The notes: generated by a model from the letters alone, not told the origin. A DNA stretch of 64,000 nucleotides from Chitinophaga oryzae (GCF_012516375.2 NZ_CP051204.2:1984001-2048000); one strand, 5' to 3'; numbered from the stretch's first letter, positions 43,668 to 54,153 are shown. Made by a program: numbers and translations.

Positions 43668-45551
43668 CTAATGTTCGTTTTTAGGTTTGTTGCTATTATC
43701 CAGTACGGTGCGGGTGATAATACTTCTGCGGCCCGCTGGTGTTATCACAATGGTTTTTAAGGTGATGGTTTTGCCTTTTGGTACAACAATAGCCACCGGG
43801 CCGGTGTACAGGTGGTCATAATCCCCCGGCGGCCGGTTGTTCAGCGTGTAGTAAATACGCGCGCCGGGTACGGGCGGCTGTGATACTTCAAACCGGAAAG
43901 TATCGGTGATAATGGTGCTGTCGGTATAGGGAAAAACAGTTGGCACGCGGTAGTTCATACCTGCCTTGTCAAAACGTGCCAGGTGTGCCGGCAGCGCGGC
44001 GGTAGCGAAACGGTGATGGTCTTTGTTTTCCACGGCAGACCATCCGGTTTCTGCCAGCGCCAGCATACGGGGCAGCAGCATGTATTGCAGCTTGGAAACA
44101 CCGGGGATGTTTTCTGTCCACACGCAGGCTTCCACGCCCATGATGTGTTTTTTTTCGTCGTTGGAAAGCGCTGCATAGTCGGGATTGTATTGATACGCTT
44201 TCCATGCGGGAGCATTACCGCCATGACTGGAAGGCTCCTGTTCTGAAGGGCTCTGGGCATAGTCGAAATAAAGCCCGTTGCCGCCCGGCGCCAGTATAAT
44301 GTTCAACCCTTTTTTTATTTGTTGCACCGCGCCTTTCTCTCCGAACCGGTTCATCACCACAATATCTTCTTTCAGGTCGCCTTCGGCAATTTCATCCCAC
44401 GCGATCATCTTTTTGTTTTTGGATAGAATGATCTTGTTTAACCGGGAGATAAAATAGCCCTGCAATGCATGGCTGTCGCGGATATGGTGCTGTTTCATAA
44501 ACCGCTGCACGCTGCTGTCTTTCTCCCAGAAAGCTTTGTAACATTCATCTCCGCCGATGTGGATATAGGGGTAGGGAAACAATGCCGCTACTTCGCTGAA
44601 GACTTTGTCCAAAAATTCATACACCCTTTCATCAACGGGGTTCAGGGAGTTGTCTGTATACATTTCAAAGCCACCGGCAGGGAACCATTTGGCGAAGCTG
44701 CTTCCCGGGTTCACTTTAATGCTGCTGTCACGCGTTACGCACAGCCAGGGATATGATGCGATGGCCGCCATGGAGTGGCCCGGGACGTCTATCTCCGGCA
44801 GTATTTCAATATGCCTTTCGGCAGCGTAGCGAATGATGTCCTTTACTTCTTCCTGTGTGTAAAAGCCGCCGTCAGTGGATTTTTCGCCGGGTTGCGGCGG
44901 CAGGGTGTTACCGCTGAACTCAATGCGGGGCACGCGCCACGCGCCGGTGCGTGTCAGTTCAGGAAGACTTTTTATCTCCAGCCGCCAGCCCTGGTCATCG
45001 GTCAGGTGCCAGTGGAAGCGGTTGAGTTTATAGTAAGCCATCAGGTCGAGCAGGTCTTTGATCTGCGCAATGGTGAAGAAATGGCGGGATACGTCCAGCA
45101 TCAGGCCCCGGTAGCCGTAACGGGGCGCATCCGTGATGCTGACACAGGGGATGGTGGCCTGATCGGAAAAGAGCTGTAATAAAGTTTGCATACCGTAGAA
45201 CAAACCTGCGTCGCGGCCGGTCAGCAGGATGCTGTCCGGTGTTACTTCCAGCCGGTATCCTTCGGCGGGGAGTTGCGCTGCATTGCGATCCGTGATCACC
45301 AGCGCAGACGCTTTCGCTGCGCCGGCGGCTGCCTTGGCGCCGGAGGAGATCATGCCGGACAGCCGGTCGGTAAACCAGGCCGCGGCGCGCTTGTCCTGCA
45401 GGTCCGTCCGGATGATGGTATGAGCGTTGACGGTAAAACTGCCGGCACGGTTCGCCACTGAACGCGGCGCGGGGATCAGCGTCTGCGCATTGGCGCACAG
45501 CAGGCTGCTACAGAGAAAAACGAGACAATACGCATAGGTTTTGAACTGCAT
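43668..45551 (-). CDS. GH20 beta-N-acetylhexosaminidase
   Basis: 627 residues. Signal peptide ends LLCANA before Gln23. The N-terminal GH20b domain is followed by the catalytic barrel from about 145: YGYRGLMLDVSRHF, KLNRFHWHLTDDQGWRLEIK, EIDVPGHS and the catalytic pair Asp335-Glu336 in HIGGDECYKA. The C-terminal region has a chitobiase-like fold (PVPGARIYYTLNNRPP). The enzyme releases GlcNAc or GalNAc from glycan ends. Its start overlaps the stop of the upstream DUF6528 gene by one base. With GH106 it implies a target containing both rhamnose and amino sugars. Confidence 0.9.
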   Translation of the reverse strand: MQFKTYAYCLVFLCSSLLCANAQTLIPAPRSVANRAGSFTVNAHTIIRTDLQDKRAAAWFTDRLSGMISSGAKAAAGAAKASALVITDRNAAQLPAEGYRLEVTPDSILLTGRDAGLFYGMQTLLQLFSDQATIPCVSITDAPRYGYRGLMLDVSRHFFTIAQIKDLLDLMAYYKLNRFHWHLTDDQGWRLEIKSLPELTRTGAWRVPRIEFSGNTLPPQPGEKSTDGGFYTQEEVKDIIRYAAERHIEILPEIDVPGHSMAAIASYPWLCVTRDSSIKVNPGSSFAKWFPAGGFEMYTDNSLNPVDERVYEFLDKVFSEVAALFPYPYIHIGGDECYKAFWEKDSSVQRFMKQHHIRDSHALQGYFISRLNKIILSKNKKMIAWDEIAEGDLKEDIVVMNRFGEKGAVQQIKKGLNIILAPGGNGLYFDYAQSPSEQEPSSHGGNAPAWKAYQYNPDYAALSNDEKKHIMGVEACVWTENIPGVSKLQYMLLPRMLALAETGWSAVENKDHHRFATAALPAHLARFDKAGMNYRVPTVFPYTDSTIITDTFRFEVSQPPVPGARIYYTLNNRPPGDYDHLYTGPVAIVVPKGKTITLKTIVITPAGRRSIITRTVLDNSNKPKNEH

Positions 45552-46585
45552 TACTGATAGTTGTCGTAAACGATTTTGATTTTATAAAAACAGGCGCCGT
45601 TGACGGTCCTGGAACCCTGCCGCTGTCCGCCGGCGGTGTAGAAGTCGATGGTGCTGGTGGACCAGTTGTTGAGCGAACAACTCACGGGCGGCCGCGGATT
45701 TTTGTTGGCGTCGGGACGTACCAGCACAATCTGCCCGCCGGGCTGATTGCCTATGCCCTTTACGAAGGTGAGGTTGTTGGTAGGCGACATAGACAACGTC
45801 TTTGTACTTTTGTTAAACACATATTCGCCACCGTTAGTCGTCACCCACAACAGGTTTTTGTTGCCGTAATAGGCGCTCACTTCATGCCCCCAGGGCGTAG
45901 GCAGGGCAACGCGGTATTGTTTTAATTCAGTGAGTTCAGGCATGGCATCACTACCGCCTACCGCAAGGGCGGTGAGGATATGCGTGTTGTTGGACTGGTC
46001 CTGGCCGGTCACCCACAATACGTTGAGTTCGGGGTCCCACAGTACGGCGTGGGCGGCGCCCAGCGCAAACTCTCCATAGTTACTGTTATTGGGTCCCTGA
46101 GAGGAGGCATATACCCTGATCCAGTTGCCATCGGATGCTGCCAGCGCGATATTACCATTGGGCAGTAGTTCCGCGGAGTGTACGTTGCCGCTGATGATTT
46201 TGGCCCATACCCGTTGCCCGGCCGGGTAGGTCATCACGGCTGCCATACTGTTATCGCTCATCACGGCATAGCCCTTTCTTACTTTAAAATCGGTGCCGCC
46301 GCCGAAGCGGTTGATTTCGTCGGCGCTAAAGCCCAGGGCGGTAGTGGGCGACCAGCTCCATTTTTTAGCCGCAGCGGTATTCCAGTCGGTGACCATAGGA
46401 TCATAGATTTCTATCTTCTTCACCGCCTCGTTGGTGAGTGCCAGCGGAAGCCCGGGGTAGGGCTCGGGTTGCTGTACAGGCGGCGGATTATCAGGGGGCG
46501 CAGTGGCCCCCTGTTTTTTGCTACAGGCTAACTGGAAAACAAGCAATGCAAATGCTGCTCCTGTCAGTATAATTCTCTTCATCAT
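45551..46585 (-). CDS. DUF6528 beta-propeller lipoprotein (copy 1)
   Basis: 344 residues from ATG 46585 (MMKRIIL); earlier in-frame starts would overlap the upstream gene. Signal peptide with lipobox at LACSKK. The mature part repeats strand blocks typical of a propeller, e.g. EAVKKIEIYDP, KWSWSPTTALGFSADEI, SAELLPNGNIALAASDGNWI, HAVLWDPELNVLWVTGQDQS. It shares these phrases with the next gene, so they are tandem duplicates. In this PUL they may be surface glycan-binding lipoproteins playing the SusE/SusF role (inference). Confidence 0.75.
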   Translation of the reverse strand: MMKRIILTGAAFALLVFQLACSKKQGATAPPDNPPPVQQPEPYPGLPLALTNEAVKKIEIYDPMVTDWNTAAAKKWSWSPTTALGFSADEINRFGGGTDFKVRKGYAVMSDNSMAAVMTYPAGQRVWAKIISGNVHSAELLPNGNIALAASDGNWIRVYASSQGPNNSNYGEFALGAAHAVLWDPELNVLWVTGQDQSNNTHILTALAVGGSDAMPELTELKQYRVALPTPWGHEVSAYYGNKNLLWVTTNGGEYVFNKSTKTLSMSPTNNLTFVKGIGNQPGGQIVLVRPDANKNPRPPVSCSLNNWSTSTIDFYTAGGQRQGSRTVNGACFYKIKIVYDNYQ

Positions 46586-46586
46586 C

Positions 46587-47693
46587 TCAATAGTAATTTG
46601 GATCAAATGTTTTCCCTTTATAAATGGCCGCGCCGCTGACAGTACGGGAACCGGCGGCGTTGCCGTTGGCAGCATTGTAAAAATGGACGACGGAGGTACA
46701 CCAGTTGTTAAGCGTGCAACCGCTGGAGGGTTTGGTTTCTACCAGCATGTTCTGTCCGGGCTGGCTGCTGATGGCTTTTACGAAGGTGTCGTATGCGGCC
46801 CCTGGTATGTCGCTGAAAGTACCGGTGGAGATATGAAAAGTATATGCGCCACCGTTAGTGGTGAGCAGCAGCTGATCGGGGTTGTTGACATCGGCGGAGA
46901 GATCGTGTCCCCACGGACTGGGCAGCACGTTATAGGTCATCAGCAGGTCCAGTTTGGGATTGGTGATGGTGCCGCCGGAGCGGGTTGTGTTGTAACCGTA
47001 TTTCCTCAGTTGGTTCCCCAGCGCCCAGAGCACCTTATGGGTTTCGTCCCATAGCACCGCGTGGGCTGACGGAAAGTAATACTGTGTATTCACCCCGTGG
47101 TTCGGTGCGGGCTGAGAGGAGGAATAAATACGTATCCAGCCCTGAGGCCAGTCTACGCCGGCGCTGGCCACCACGCTGTTGCCGTCGGGAAGTATCTCCA
47201 TCGCATGCAGGCTGGTGGTGTCGTTAAAACCCATTACCCACAGTTTCTGTCCACGTGTACCCGTGCCCGTATACCGCGCAATGGTGGCCAGCCGGTAGGA
47301 GGTGGCGGTGATCACCTGCGCCGTATTGGCGAACACGGTATTGTTGCGGACTTTGATGTCCGTAGGCGCCTCCCATAGCGCGATCTCACTGGCGGTGTTG
47401 TACGAAAGCGCGGTGGTGGGCATCCACGACCATTTGGGGGTAGACCAGGTGGCGTCTGCCGGGTCGTACACTTCAATTTTTTTGGTAGCCTGATTGGTGA
47501 TGGCTACCCAGCAACAGGTGGCTTCTGTTTGCGCCTGCCGGTTTTCCGGAGCAGCAGCAGGGCTCTCCGGTTGCAGTTGTTGATCGGGTTGCCGTGAACA
47601 GGAAACTGTCAATAAAACCATCACCACTATCATCCAATGAACACAGGCGGACCGAAGGCAGGATTTTCCTGCCTTCATCATCATGTTTTTCAT
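46587..47693 (-). CDS. DUF6528 beta-propeller lipoprotein (copy 2)
   Basis: 368 residues. A signal peptide (HWMIVVMVLLTVSC) is followed by a Gln/Pro-rich linker and a propeller with ATKKIEVYDPADATWSTPKW, SWMPTTALSYN, HAMEILPDGNSVVASAG, HAVLWDETHKVLWALGNQLR. These align with copy 1, indicating duplication and divergence. It lies 21 nt after SusD and 1 nt before copy 1. The cysteines near the N-terminus (ATCCW) and C-terminus (SGCTLNNWCTS) may pair. Confidence 0.75.
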   Translation of the reverse strand: MKNMMMKAGKSCLRSACVHWMIVVMVLLTVSCSRQPDQQLQPESPAAAPENRQAQTEATCCWVAITNQATKKIEVYDPADATWSTPKWSWMPTTALSYNTASEIALWEAPTDIKVRNNTVFANTAQVITATSYRLATIARYTGTGTRGQKLWVMGFNDTTSLHAMEILPDGNSVVASAGVDWPQGWIRIYSSSQPAPNHGVNTQYYFPSAHAVLWDETHKVLWALGNQLRKYGYNTTRSGGTITNPKLDLLMTYNVLPSPWGHDLSADVNNPDQLLLTTNGGAYTFHISTGTFSDIPGAAYDTFVKAISSQPGQNMLVETKPSSGCTLNNWCTSVVHFYNAANGNAAGSRTVSGAAIYKGKTFDPNYY

Positions 47694-47714
47694 GAGCTTA
47701 AAGTTTTAGTTTAA

Positions 47715-49280
47715 TTAATAACCCGGATTTTGTGTGAGTTTATCGTTCAGCAGTATCTCCGCATTGGGAATGGGAAACAGCAGCCGGTTCTGGGTGACGT
47801 TGTAACTTCCTGCCTGCAGGTAACTGTACCGTGCTTTCTGTTGTACACCGAAATCGGTCATAACGCTGATGGCTTTGCCGGACCGCACCAGGTCCAGCCA
47901 GCGTTTGTTTTCAAAAGCCAGTTCCACTCTTCTTTCCTGCAGGATGGCCGTCTGCAGGGCTGCCTGGTCAGTAGTGCTGATATCGTGGAGGGCGTCGCCG
48001 AAAGCGCGCTGTCTGACCGTGTTCAGGTACACCAGCGCTTCGCCTGATTTGCCCTGTTGGTTGAGGCTTTCGGCCAACAGCAGCAGCACTTCCGCATAAC
48101 GGTACACCGGCCAGTTGTCGTTGGTTTGATTGCCGATGGTATGCGTATGCAGGAACTTTTTAGGAAACGGACGGCCCACTTTGCCGGCGGGCGGGGTGTA
48201 GTTGATCACTGATTTTACCGCTGTGGCGGTGAAATCGTCGGAGGCATTGAAGCTGCCTTCCGCCACGGCGATGGAGGCATCGAGGCGTTGGTCCCCTGTT
48301 TCATAAGCGTTGATCAGGTCTTGCGTAGGCGTGTTAAAACCCCCGGTATTGGTAATACTGTTGAAGTTGACGCCTGTCACCACGGAAGTGTTGGCCATGC
48401 GTGGCAGGAAGTTGTAGACAGAAGCGTCGGTATTGGCCTGTGGTACCGCCAGCCCGGTGTTGAACTGGATTTCGAAGACAGACTCTTTCCCGTTTTTATT
48501 GCTCAGCTGGAACGCGTCGCCATAATTTTGAAACAGCGTATAACCCATAGCGGTTACCTGTTTCAGCACACTTTCCGCCTGGTCGTACTTTTTAAGGGTC
48601 AGGTACACGTCGCCCAGCAGGGTAAGTGCGGCGCCTTTGGTGGCGCGGCCGGTCTGCGGAAAGGCCGGCGCTTCCAGCCTGGCGGCAGCATCAGTAGCGT
48701 CGGAGAGGATGAGGTCATATACTTCCTGCACGGAGGCGCGCGGAATGTAGGTTTCCTCGCGGCTGAGCGGTGCACGTTTGTAAATGGGAACGCCACCGTA
48801 GAAACGCACCAGGTCAAAATAGGCGAGGGCGCGGATGAACTTCGCCTGCCCTACGATGGCATTGCGCGCGGAGGCGGACAACTGGATATCGTCGATATGA
48901 TCGAGGATCACATTAACCGCCGAGATCGTGTTGTAACCACTGTTCCATTTGGGAGGCGTCTGGTTGTTGTATTTATCATCCAGGAAATCCGCGACAGCAT
49001 ACCGGTTGACCGTAGCAACCGCCTGATCGGAGGATTTGTAGTCGTAGTGGGTATTGTCAGAACGCATTTCGCCCATGATCCAGGCGCTTTTATTGTTGTA
49101 AAGGCCCCGCAGCTGGCTGTAGGCGCCGTTAACAGCGAGATCGAAATCGTTCTGGTTTTTAAAATAGCTGTCCGGTGTGGTAAAGTTGGGATTGACTTCG
49201 TTCAGAAACTTTTTGCAGGACGTTGTCGCCAGGCTGATTACCACCAGTATATAACAGGAAATCTTTTTCATTTTACTCAT
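47715..49280 (-). CDS. susD: SusD/RagB-like outer-membrane lipoprotein
   Basis: 521 residues. Lipobox TTSC at Cys22, then the SusD start KKFLNEVNPNFTTPDSYFKN and TPR-like helices. SusD-family phrases FDLAVNGAYSQLRGLY, AKFIRALAYFDLVRFYGGVP and RRVELAFENKRWLDLVRSGK are present. SusD proteins cap the SusC barrel and bind the oligosaccharide. It is 2 nt after susC. The glycan cannot be told from SusD alone; the GH20/GH106 genes hint at amino-sugar and rhamnose units. Confidence 0.9.
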   Translation of the reverse strand: MSKMKKISCYILVVISLATTSCKKFLNEVNPNFTTPDSYFKNQNDFDLAVNGAYSQLRGLYNNKSAWIMGEMRSDNTHYDYKSSDQAVATVNRYAVADFLDDKYNNQTPPKWNSGYNTISAVNVILDHIDDIQLSASARNAIVGQAKFIRALAYFDLVRFYGGVPIYKRAPLSREETYIPRASVQEVYDLILSDATDAAARLEAPAFPQTGRATKGAALTLLGDVYLTLKKYDQAESVLKQVTAMGYTLFQNYGDAFQLSNKNGKESVFEIQFNTGLAVPQANTDASVYNFLPRMANTSVVTGVNFNSITNTGGFNTPTQDLINAYETGDQRLDASIAVAEGSFNASDDFTATAVKSVINYTPPAGKVGRPFPKKFLHTHTIGNQTNDNWPVYRYAEVLLLLAESLNQQGKSGEALVYLNTVRQRAFGDALHDISTTDQAALQTAILQERRVELAFENKRWLDLVRSGKAISVMTDFGVQQKARYSYLQAGSYNVTQNRLLFPIPNAEILLNDKLTQNPGY

Positions 49281-49282
49281 TT

Positions 49283-52200
49283 TTAAAGGCCAAGGTTCAA
49301 ACCAAACGTAAAGGTCCGTTGCAGCGGGTAAGCACCCAGATCCTGCCCCTGTTGCGTTACAAACGCCAGTCCGCCGGCGCTTACTTCCGGGTTGCCGGGA
49401 TAGCTGGTGAAGATGTAGACGTTTTGCGCCGATGCGTATAGCCTCAGGCTTTTGATGCAGCGTGTCCTGAATTTCCGCAGCGTATAGCCCAGCGCGATAT
49501 TGTTAATGGTGAGGTGAGACGCATCGTGGATAAACAGGGTATGGTCGGTACGGTAGGCGGCGGTAGTATTCGCCAGCGTACGTGCCACGCGGCCATTGCC
49601 GGGGTTGTCTTCAGAACGCCAGCGGTCGAGCAGCTCCGGGGGACCGTTGAACACGCCATCGAGGTTGTACGTACTTTCCTGCATACCGTTTTTCAGCTTG
49701 TTGCCGTAAGTACCGGACATGGCGATGTTCAGGTCGAAGTTGTGGTACTGGAAAGTGTTGGTAAAGCCGAAAATAAATTTCGGGTTCGGATCACCGATCA
49801 CGGTCTGGTCGTCCGGGAAGGTGATTTTACCGTCTCCGTTCAGGTCTTTGAACCTTACGGTGCCTGCCTGGGACAGCGTAGTGCTGCCGGTGCCGTAGTA
49901 TTTGGGACCGGCGTTGGCTTCCGCCTGGTTTTTGAAGATACCGTCAAAGATGTAACCGTAGAACTGTCCTACCGGTTTGCCAACGAGCGTGCGGTAGTCG
50001 GTAAACTCTGACAGGGTGATGTTGGGATTATCGGCGAAAGGAATATTATTTAAACCGATCCTTTTCACGATGTTCCTGTTGAAGGCGATGTTGAAGCTGG
50101 TGTTCCATTTGAGTTTACCGGTGAGGTTTTGGGTGCTGAGGATGATCTCGTGTCCCCACTGGTTGATATCGCCGAGGTTGTCCTGCACATTGGCAAAGCC
50201 GGAGGATTGCGGAACGGGCAGTATGAATAACAGGCCGGTCGTTAGCTTGTTGTAATAGTCATAAGACAGGTTGATCCTGCCGTCGAACAGGCCGATGTCG
50301 ATACCGGCATCAAACTGGCGGTTGCGTTCCCAGGCGAGGCTTTGGTTGCCCAGTGTGGTTTGCACTTTGCCGGGCGCCAGTCCGCCGGAGAAGCTGTAAT
50401 TGGAATTCCCGATACGGGCGGCGGTGGCGTAGTTATCGATTTCGTTCATGCCGGTGAGGCCGAAGGTGGCCCTTACTTTCAGCAGGCTGATAGCGGGCAC
50501 GTTTTTGAGAAACGCTTCGTCGCTGACGATCCAGCCGGCGCCTACAGAAGGGAAGGTGCCCCATTTGTTGCGGTCGCCGAAACGGGAGGAGCCGTCTCTT
50601 CTGATGGTGGCCTGCAGCATGTAGCGGTCTTTAAAGGTGTAGTTCACCCTGCCGAGGAACGACATCATCGTCCAGGCGCCTGCGCTGGAAGTATTGGTGG
50701 TGAAGCGGGTGGCGGCGCTCAGATAGGAGATGCTGTTGTCGGGAAAATCACGGCCCACCATATCGCTGAAGAAACCGGTGGAACGCTGGATGGTAAAACC
50801 GCCCATGAGTCCCAGTGAATGGTCTTTTCCAAATTGCTGCTGATAGTTGAGCGTGTTTTCATTCAGCCAGGAGTAGTCGTTGTTCACGGTGGTCTGACCA
50901 ATGGCGGTGTTGTTGCCGGGGGGCGGGTTTTCCATCGGCAGGGCGTTGAAGCCGCCGACGGAAGTAGAAGGAATGAACTTGTTGCGTGTCATGCTGGCGA
51001 TATCTGTGCTGCCGGAAGTACGGAAGGTCAGGTGATCGGTCAGTTTTACTTCGGTGAATACGTTCGCCAGTAATCGTATACGGTTGGCATCATCTTTCAC
51101 TTCCATCAGTTGACGCAGCGGGTTGGCCCATACGAACTGGTTGGTGAAGCCGGAGATGCCCAGAGCGAGGGTGCCGTCGGGGTTATAGGGGGAGCCCATG
51201 GTCGGCATCATGGAGGCGGAGGCGAAGATGGCACGCTGTCCGTCGATGTTGAAGCCGGGGCCCTGACGGTTGTTATGTTCCAGTTGCAGGGAGGGCGCTA
51301 CGCCGACGCCGATCTTTACCCGTTTGCCCGGGTTGAAGTCGGCGTTTACCCGCAGGGAAAAACGTTTGTAGCCGGTATTGAGCAGGATGCCCTGCTGGTC
51401 GAAATAGCCGCCTACTACGCTGACAGCTGCTTTCTCGTTACCGGCGTTGATGGACAGGCTGTAGTTCTGTACCGGTGCGTTTCGGGTGAGCACGCTGAAC
51501 CAGTCGGTGCCTTCGCCGTACTGCTCCGGGTTTTGATACACCGCAGGGATGCCGCCGGTATATCCTTCGTACTTGATTTTATCTTCATAAAATCCTTTCA
51601 TGTAAGTGGCCAGCTGGGTGGCGTTCATCACCGGGGGGATCAGTTCGCGCATGAGTGAGGCGCTGCCGTAGTAGGAGTTGAAGTCAATCCTGGTGGCGCC
51701 GGCTTTTCCTCTTTTGGTGGTGATCATGATCACACCATTGGCGGCGCGGGAGCCGTATAATGCGGTGGAGGAAGCGTCTTTCAGTACGGTGAAAGACTCA
51801 ATTTCGTCCGGGTTGATGTTGTTGATATTATCGGGGTTGCCCAGCATAGGCTGGCCGTCTACCACTACCAGCGGGCGTACGTTGGAGGTAAGGGAGGCGG
51901 CGCCGCGTACGCGCAGGTCCATGCCCTGTCCCGGCCGGCCGGTGGTCTGTGGTACCTGTACGCCGGGCAGTTTGCCCTGTAATCTTTCTGCAAAGGTGCC
52001 TGTAGGCTGATCTTTGATGTCTACGGCAGACAGTTTGGCGACGGAGCCAACGATTTCGCGGGTGTTTTGTTTGCCGTAGGCCACCACTACCTCATTCAGT
52101 TGCGACGAGGCCTGTTCCAGCTGCACATGGATGACCGTCTGTCCGTTGATGGGAACTTCTTTCGGTGTATAGCCCATGTAGTTGAATAATAGCACCCCGC

Positions 52201-52714
52201 CTGCATCAGACACAGTAAGGGTAAAAGTGCCGTCAGCCAGCGTGGCGGTGCCTGTTTGCGTGCCTTTGAGCCTGACGGCCACACCGGGAAGGGGACGGTT
52301 GGTGACGTCTGTCACGCTGCCTTTGATGGTAATGGCAACGACGGTGGCGCCGGACTTACGCGTGATGACGATGGTATTCTGATGAATGGAATAGGTAAAG
52401 GGCTGTTGTGCGAAACACTGTTTCAGCACATCTTCCACACTGGCATTGGTGGCTTGTATGGCAACCGGCTGTGCATCTTTCAGGATGTCGACATTCCAGA
52501 GTACGTTGTAGGCGGTTTGTTTGCGGATCTGACGGAATACATCGCTGAGCGCGATCTTTTTGGCTGATAACGTTACCTTCTGGGCGTAGCTGGTGGCGCT
52601 GACTTCCATTAACGCTGCGATCATTAAAACCAAGGTCAGTTTCATTATCAACAGAATTTTTTTACACGTGGCGCCGGCTTCGTCAGGGCACACGTCAGGT
52701 ATGTAAAATTTCAT
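49283..52714 (-). CDS. susC: SusC/RagA TonB-dependent receptor with N-terminal STN domain
   Basis: 1143 residues. A typical long Chitinophaga-style leader ends in the signal MKLTLVLMIAALMEVSATSYAQ. An STN signalling domain follows (about 45-115: KKIALSDVFRQIRKQTAYNV), then a carboxypeptidase-regulatory-like domain (about 127-205: VTDVTNRPLPGVAVRLKGTQ), the plug with LVVVDGQPM and SRAANGVIMITTKRGKAGAT, and the beta-barrel to the end. The STN domain contacts the FecR anti-sigma factor, so substrate binding should induce the operon. It imports oligosaccharides with TonB energy. Start 52714 keeps the full leader. Confidence 0.92.
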   Translation of the reverse strand: MKFYIPDVCPDEAGATCKKILLIMKLTLVLMIAALMEVSATSYAQKVTLSAKKIALSDVFRQIRKQTAYNVLWNVDILKDAQPVAIQATNASVEDVLKQCFAQQPFTYSIHQNTIVITRKSGATVVAITIKGSVTDVTNRPLPGVAVRLKGTQTGTATLADGTFTLTVSDAGGVLLFNYMGYTPKEVPINGQTVIHVQLEQASSQLNEVVVAYGKQNTREIVGSVAKLSAVDIKDQPTGTFAERLQGKLPGVQVPQTTGRPGQGMDLRVRGAASLTSNVRPLVVVDGQPMLGNPDNINNINPDEIESFTVLKDASSTALYGSRAANGVIMITTKRGKAGATRIDFNSYYGSASLMRELIPPVMNATQLATYMKGFYEDKIKYEGYTGGIPAVYQNPEQYGEGTDWFSVLTRNAPVQNYSLSINAGNEKAAVSVVGGYFDQQGILLNTGYKRFSLRVNADFNPGKRVKIGVGVAPSLQLEHNNRQGPGFNIDGQRAIFASASMMPTMGSPYNPDGTLALGISGFTNQFVWANPLRQLMEVKDDANRIRLLANVFTEVKLTDHLTFRTSGSTDIASMTRNKFIPSTSVGGFNALPMENPPPGNNTAIGQTTVNNDYSWLNENTLNYQQQFGKDHSLGLMGGFTIQRSTGFFSDMVGRDFPDNSISYLSAATRFTTNTSSAGAWTMMSFLGRVNYTFKDRYMLQATIRRDGSSRFGDRNKWGTFPSVGAGWIVSDEAFLKNVPAISLLKVRATFGLTGMNEIDNYATAARIGNSNYSFSGGLAPGKVQTTLGNQSLAWERNRQFDAGIDIGLFDGRINLSYDYYNKLTTGLLFILPVPQSSGFANVQDNLGDINQWGHEIILSTQNLTGKLKWNTSFNIAFNRNIVKRIGLNNIPFADNPNITLSEFTDYRTLVGKPVGQFYGYIFDGIFKNQAEANAGPKYYGTGSTTLSQAGTVRFKDLNGDGKITFPDDQTVIGDPNPKFIFGFTNTFQYHNFDLNIAMSGTYGNKLKNGMQESTYNLDGVFNGPPELLDRWRSEDNPGNGRVARTLANTTAAYRTDHTLFIHDASHLTINNIALGYTLRKFRTRCIKSLRLYASAQNVYIFTSYPGNPEVSAGGLAFVTQQGQDLGAYPLQRTFTFGLNLGL

Positions 52715-52852
52715 TACATTTGGATGTTTGGGTTTAATAAAAACTGTGACGACAATAGCGATTGAAATTCGTTTTTACAGGTAAGCTCAAACCGGCCGGG
52801 GGTGCGGGAACACTCCCGGTTATTTTTATAGCGCCTGTTTTACAGCTGTGTT

Positions 52853-54016
52853 CTATGGCATAACGGTGATCCTCCTTCCATTGATTTTAAAGTGAACAGT
52901 ACCGGTTAATTCCAGCATATTTAATACTTCAGAAACATTCTTCGAGCGGGACAGGCTACCGCCAATGGCTTTCCCGGAAACATCTCCCTGGTAGCTTATT
53001 TCTACATCGTACCAGCGGCTGATCTGCCGCATGATGCTTTCCACTTTTTCATTCTCGAAAATGAAATAGCCATTTTTCCAGGCGATGGCGGACTCTGTGT
53101 CGGCAGCAGCTGTCTGCAGCCTGCCCGATGTTTTGTCCAGGATGGCTTCTTTACCTGGCGAGAGCAGCGCGTTGGCGGCGCCATAGTCTACTTTTACGGC
53201 GCCTTCGACAAGGGTTACAGTATGATGCTGTTCCTCGGGATAGGCGTTGATATTGAAATGGGTGCCGAGCACCTTTACTGCCAGCGGTGTGGCGGCGGTA
53301 GCGCCCACGGTCACCAAAAAGGGCCTTGCTTTGTCTTTCGCTACCTCGAAGTAGGCTTCGCCGGTAAGCGCTACATTTCGCTCATCACCGGAGAACGCTG
53401 CCGGGAAACGCAGGGAGGAGCCGGCATTGAGCCATACTTTGGTGCCGTCCTGCAGGGTAACCTGGTACTGGCCGCCGTAGGGCGTGGTGATGGTATTGTA
53501 AACGGTGGCGGTGGCGGCGTTGCCGGTCGACTGATAGGACAACTGACCGCTGTCGGTTTTGTTGACGGCGGTATTGCCTTGCTGTGATATGATGCCGTTT
53601 TTCGCATCTTCCAGTATTACTTTCTCGCCGTTGTCCAATGTCAGGATGGCTTTATTACTACCAGGACTGATGTCATTGTTCGCCAGCGCCGGCGGGGCAG
53701 GTAGCACCTGCTGGCGTGCCGGCGCCAGGTAAAAATACCCCGCAAGGCCGAGGATAATGAGCACCGATGCGGCGGCGGACAGGTAGTACCACAGCCGCCT
53801 GCTGCGGGCCGGCGCAGCTTCGGGGATATTGATCTGCTGGTGCAGCTTCGTCAGCATACGCTGACGTACCTGTTCTTCTTCCGCTTCGTGCTCCGACAGC
53901 CATTGCACCTCCGCCTGGTTTTGTTCCTGATACCAGGCCATCAGGGTAGCCTCTTCTGCCGGCGTAATGCTGCCGTCCAGGTATTTTTCAATGAGATGAT
54001 GTATGTTGTCCTTCAA
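52853..54016 (-). CDS. FecR-family anti-sigma factor
   Basis: 387 residues. A cytoplasmic N-terminal domain (YLDGSITPAEEATLMAWYQE) binds the sigma factor. One membrane helix lies at about 76-96 (YYLSAAASVLIILGLAGYFY). The periplasmic part holds the FecR domain (TTPYGGQYQVTLQDGTKVWL, NAGSSLRFPAAF, GEAYFEVAKDKARPFLVTVG) and a C-terminal STN-like contact (YDVEISYQGDVSGKAIGGSL). It transmits the SusC signal to the ECF sigma factor next door. The order sigma, FecR, SusC, SusD is classic for Bacteroidota. Confidence 0.9.
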   Translation of the reverse strand: MKDNIHHLIEKYLDGSITPAEEATLMAWYQEQNQAEVQWLSEHEAEEEQVRQRMLTKLHQQINIPEAAPARSRRLWYYLSAAASVLIILGLAGYFYLAPARQQVLPAPPALANNDISPGSNKAILTLDNGEKVILEDAKNGIISQQGNTAVNKTDSGQLSYQSTGNAATATVYNTITTPYGGQYQVTLQDGTKVWLNAGSSLRFPAAFSGDERNVALTGEAYFEVAKDKARPFLVTVGATAATPLAVKVLGTHFNINAYPEEQHHTVTLVEGAVKVDYGAANALLSPGKEAILDKTSGRLQTAAADTESAIAWKNGYFIFENEKVESIMRQISRWYDVEISYQGDVSGKAIGGSLSRSKNVSEVLNMLELTGTVHFKINGRRITVMP

Positions 54017-54153
54017 CGTGTAAGGTTTATTGTTATTGAGATATGTACCATGAATGTTGTTTTACCCTTAGCAGAAGAGGATATTACGGTTACAACAATA
54101 TGTACCGTAAGGCGGGGGCTTACCCTTAGTGCAGGCAAAATTTTTTTTTACAC

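Noticed and set aside
48288..49286. 332-codon plus-strand frame opposite susD
   Set aside because: Antisense to a clear SusD gene; composition typical of a shadow frame.
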